A stretch of DNA of 64,000 nt. It comes from Aristolochia californica. Taxonomy: Eukaryota > Streptophyta > Magnoliopsida > Piperales > Aristolochiaceae. Below are positions 61,501 to 64,000 of the stretch, piece after piece; position 1 is the stretch's first letter, and each line of letters starts with the position of its first letter. The stretch is from assembly GCA_029961685.1 (NCBI GenBank), contig JARWKL010000010.1, forward strand, positions 11,305,931 through 11,369,930. Direction: 5' to 3'. The position numbers and the translations under genes were made by a program. The notes under the pieces were generated by a model. That model worked only from the letters and a program-made list of their open reading frames with translations. It was not told the DNA's origin and ran no database searches.

Positions 61501-64000
61501 CTTGTAAATATCCAACCACTAGAGAATTTGATTTTTTCTACTCCTTGAAATTTTTGGATCATTAGGTCCACTTGCATCCTCAACATGTTTCTGGCATGCA
61601 TATCCACCACACTTAGAGCATGTTAAGATCAGTTACAAGTCCCTTTCCTATAAAATTCCACCAATCTTTATTATTAGGGGCTGTAGTAGTGGAATTTCAA
61701 AAACATGCACAACAAAACCTAGGAGTTCATTTTTAGTGCATGAAATAATTTTGAAAATTTTTTTTTTGCATACAAGAACTTCAAAATTTTCATTTTGTTT
61801 TGCCTTATATATTTTTTGTTTACGAGAAAAATGGGAGAGTGAAAACTCAAGTTTGGATCTGAAAACAAATTTGAACATCTAAAATGGAAATGCACAAATG
61901 CTGAGAGAGATAGTTCCAAAAGGTATCTGTGATTTTTTAAGGATAGGCAAAAAGTGGGTTGTTTGGCCCTGGTAAATATCCAACCACTGGAGAATTTGAT
62001 TTTTTCTACTCCTTGAAATTTTATGATCATTAGGTCCACTTGCATCCTGAACATGTTTTTGGCATGCATATCCACGACACTTAAAGCATGTTAGGATAAG
62101 TTAGAAGTCCCTTTCCTATAAAAGTCCACCAAGTTTTATTATTAGGGGTTGTACTAGCGAAATTTCAAGAACATGGATAACAAAACCTTGGAGTGCATTT
62201 TTACTGCCTGAAATAATTTTGAAATTTATTTTTTGCATACATGAATTCTAAAATTTTCATTTTGTATTACCCTTATATCTTTTTTGTTTAAGAGAAAAAT
62301 GGGAGAGTGAAAACTCAGGTTTGGATCTGAAAACAAATTTGAACATCCAAAATGGAAATGCCCAAATGCTGAGAGAGATAGTTCCAAAAAGTATAAGTGA
62401 TTTTTTTAGGATAGGCAAAAAGTGGGTTGTTTGGCCCTAGTAAATATCCAACCACTTGAGAATTAATTTTTTTTTACTCCTTGAAATTTTTGGATCATTA
62501 CGTCCACTTGCATTCTCAACATGTTTCTGGCATGCATTTCCACCACAGTTAAAGCATGTTAGGATCAGTTACAAGTCCCTTTCCTATAAAATTCCACCAT
62601 GCTTTATTATTAGGGGTTGTACTAGTGGAATTTCCAGAAGAAAGATACCAAAACCTTGGAGTTCATTTTTAGTGCCTGAAATAATTTTGAAATTTTTTTT
62701 TGCATACATGAAATCTAAAATTTTCATTTTCTTATGCCTTATATCTTTTTTTTTACGAGATAAATGGGAGGGTGAAAACTCAAGTTTGGAACTGAAAACA
62801 AATTTGAACATCCAAAATGGAAATGCACAAATGCTGAGAGAGATAGTTCCAAAAAGTATCTGTGTTTTTTTAAGGATAGGCAAAAAGTGGGTTGTTTGGC
62901 CCTCGTAAATATCCAACGACTTGAGAATTTGATTTTTTCTACTCCTTGAAATTTTTGGATCATTAGGTCCATCCTCAACATGTTTCTGGCATGCATATCC
63001 ACCACACTTAAAGCATGTCAGGATTAGTTACAAGTCCCTTCCCTATAAAATTCCACCAAGCTTTATGATTAGGGGCTGTACTTGTGGAATTTCCTGAACA
63101 TAGATAACAACACCTTGGAGTTCATTTTTAGTGCCTGAAATAATTTTGAATTTTTTTTTTTGCATACAAGAAGTCTAAAATTTTCATTTTGTTATGCCTC
63201 ATATCTTTTTTGTTTACGAGAAAAATGGGAGAGTGAAAAATCAAGTTTGGGTCTGAAAAAAATTTGAACATCCAAAATGGAAATGCACAAATGCTGAGAG
63301 AGATAGTTCCAAAACGTTCTGTGATTTTTTAAGGTTATGCAAAAAGTGGGTTGTTTGGACCTGGTAAATATCCAACCACTTGAGAATTTGATTTTTTCTA
63401 CTCTTTGAAATTTTTGGATCATTAGGTCCACTTGCATCCTCCACATGTTTCTGGCATGCATTTCCACCACACTTAAAGCATGTTAGGATTTGTTACAAGT
63501 CCCTTTCCTATAAAATTTCACCAAGCTTTATTATTAGGGGTTGTACTAGTGGAATTTCCAGAACATGGATAACAAAACCTTGGAGTTTATTTTTTGTGCC
63601 TGAAATAATTTTGAAATTTTTTTTTGCATACTTGAACTCCAAATGTTTTATTTTGTTATGCCTTATATCTTTTTTGTTTACGAGAAAAATGGGAGAGTGA
63701 AAACTCAAGTTTGAATGAGAAAACAAATCTGAAAATCCAAAATGGAAATGCACAAATGCTGAGAGAGATTGTTCCAAAAAGTATCTGTGATTTTTTAAGG
63801 ATAGGTAAAAAGTGGGTTGTTTGGCCCTGGTAAAAATCCAACCACTTGAGAATTTGTTTTTTTCTTCTCCTTGAAGTTTTTGGATCATTAGGTCAACATG
63901 TTTCTGGCATGCATATCCACCACACTTAAACCATGTTAGGATCAGTTTACAAGTCCCTTTCCTACAAAATTCCACCAAGCTTTGTAATTAGGGTCTGTAC
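55560..64000. repeat. Unphased satellite monomers to the end of the window
   Basis: Eighteen monomers (anchors from about 55,676 to 63,598) with little visible order. A local relation exists between copies near 58,560-58,810 and 59,490-59,740 (ggatagcgaaaaagtgg, ggcccatgtaaatatcc, ctactcctagaaat, gatctttagg), two monomers apart. The copy near 56,142 resembles those near 50,092 and 51,021 (gttatcccttaagtc). Small losses occur near 62,968 (ggtccatcctcaac) and 63,891 (aggtcaacatgtttc). The array is cut by the window end. No gene is visible. Confidence 0.78.
59484..59500 (+). other. CENP-B-box-like word, eight of nine core bases
   Basis: Same form (ttacgagaaaaacggga) as near 26,901, in an unrelated part of the array. 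It probably arose separately, or by exchange. Confidence 0.35.

Larger units (their letters stand above)
1..64000. repeat. Satellite DNA array, about 465 bp monomer, 138 copies head to tail
   Basis: The same unit recurs from the first to the last base. The anchor word gcctgaaataat (with variants such as gcctaaaat, gcttgaaat, gccagaaat) falls near 40, 507, 969, 1434, 1901 and so on to 63,598: 138 anchors with a mean spacing of about 464 bp. Every copy reads in the same direction. Typical copies differ by roughly 10-15% by eye, while HOR partners differ by about 3%. A typical monomer contains, in order, a HindIII site (aagctt), a SpeI site (actagt), the anchor, a T tract, ttacgagaaaaatggga, a purine-rich stretch (gctgagagagatag), an imperfect hairpin around gtgggttg/caaccac, and gcatgcat. 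No gene, RNA gene or mobile element interrupts it. Long homogeneous arrays with HORs are typical of eukaryotic centromeric or heterochromatic satellites; the centromere role here is inference. Confidence 0.98.

Noticed and set aside
62456..62908. 150-codon plus-strand open frame as a possible gene
   Set aside because: It is a chance read-through of two frames that are separate in other monomers, with no family signature.
63508..63978. Longest minus-strand open frame (156 codons) as a possible gene
   Set aside because: It is made only of satellite sequence spanning one monomer. Equivalent positions in neighbouring monomers are interrupted.
1..64000. Many open reading frames of 60-156 codons on both strands as protein genes
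   Set aside because: They recur every 465 bp in step with the satellite, overlap in several frames and on both strands, break by frameshift and stop from copy to copy, and match no protein family I recognise. Changes between copies show no obvious codon pattern by eye.
1..64000. CRISPR array or other prokaryotic repeat system
   Set aside because: The repeats are about 465 bp and contiguous, with no unique spacers and no cas genes. HOR structure is typical of eukaryotic satellites.
1..64000. rDNA spacer, tRNA cluster or other tandem RNA genes
   Set aside because: I found no tRNA-like A and B box pair with a cloverleaf, no 5S-like internal control region and no rRNA segment in the monomer.
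1..64000. Internal tandem repeats of a retrotransposon or helitron
   Set aside because: I see no LTR ends, primer-binding site, polyprotein motifs or target duplications. The unit continues unchanged for 64 kb.

Overview
The whole 64 kb window is one uninterrupted, head-to-tail satellite DNA array. I see no protein-coding gene, RNA gene, transposable element or CRISPR array. I counted 138 copies of one AT-rich monomer, using the conserved word gcctgaaataat or its close variants as an anchor. The first anchor is near position 40 and the last near 63,598, giving a mean spacing of about 464 bp; most intervals are 463-468 bp. All copies have the same orientation, and the array runs off both ends of the window. 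Base composition is roughly one third G+C by eye.

This layout points to a eukaryotic nuclear genome, at a centromeric, pericentromeric or other heterochromatic block assembled from long reads. A plant is plausible from the monomer length, AT-richness and apparent CpG decay, but I cannot name the species or satellite family, and an animal source is not excluded.

The array is a mosaic of higher-order repeats (HORs) and more disordered stretches. Region 1-1,369 is a rearranged piece of the first HOR. Region 1,370-10,600 is a clean tandem pair of a 10-monomer HOR of about 4,615 bp, roughly 97% identical where compared. Region 10,600-17,960 is mixed, with a 3-monomer block repeated 3.63 kb apart and one monomer carrying a 98 bp deletion. 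Region 17,960-20,750 is a trimer repeated twice (period about 1,396 bp). Region 20,750-29,150 is mostly unphased monomers, with links over 17-monomer distances. Region 29,150-36,150 is a 4-monomer pattern (about 1.87 kb) and 37,840-40,640 a 3-monomer pattern (about 1.4 kb). Region 40,640-46,640 is unphased and holds most of the internal indels. Region 46,640-55,560 is a 9-monomer HOR of about 4.14 kb in two copies plus a partial third. Region 55,560-64,000 is monomeric with little order.

Inside the monomer the most notable elements are a length-variable T tract, a 17 bp word resembling a CENP-B box that contains the only CpG kept in most copies, and a conserved imperfect hairpin. Open reading frames recur at the same place in monomer after monomer on both strands. 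They are by-products of the repeat, not genes.
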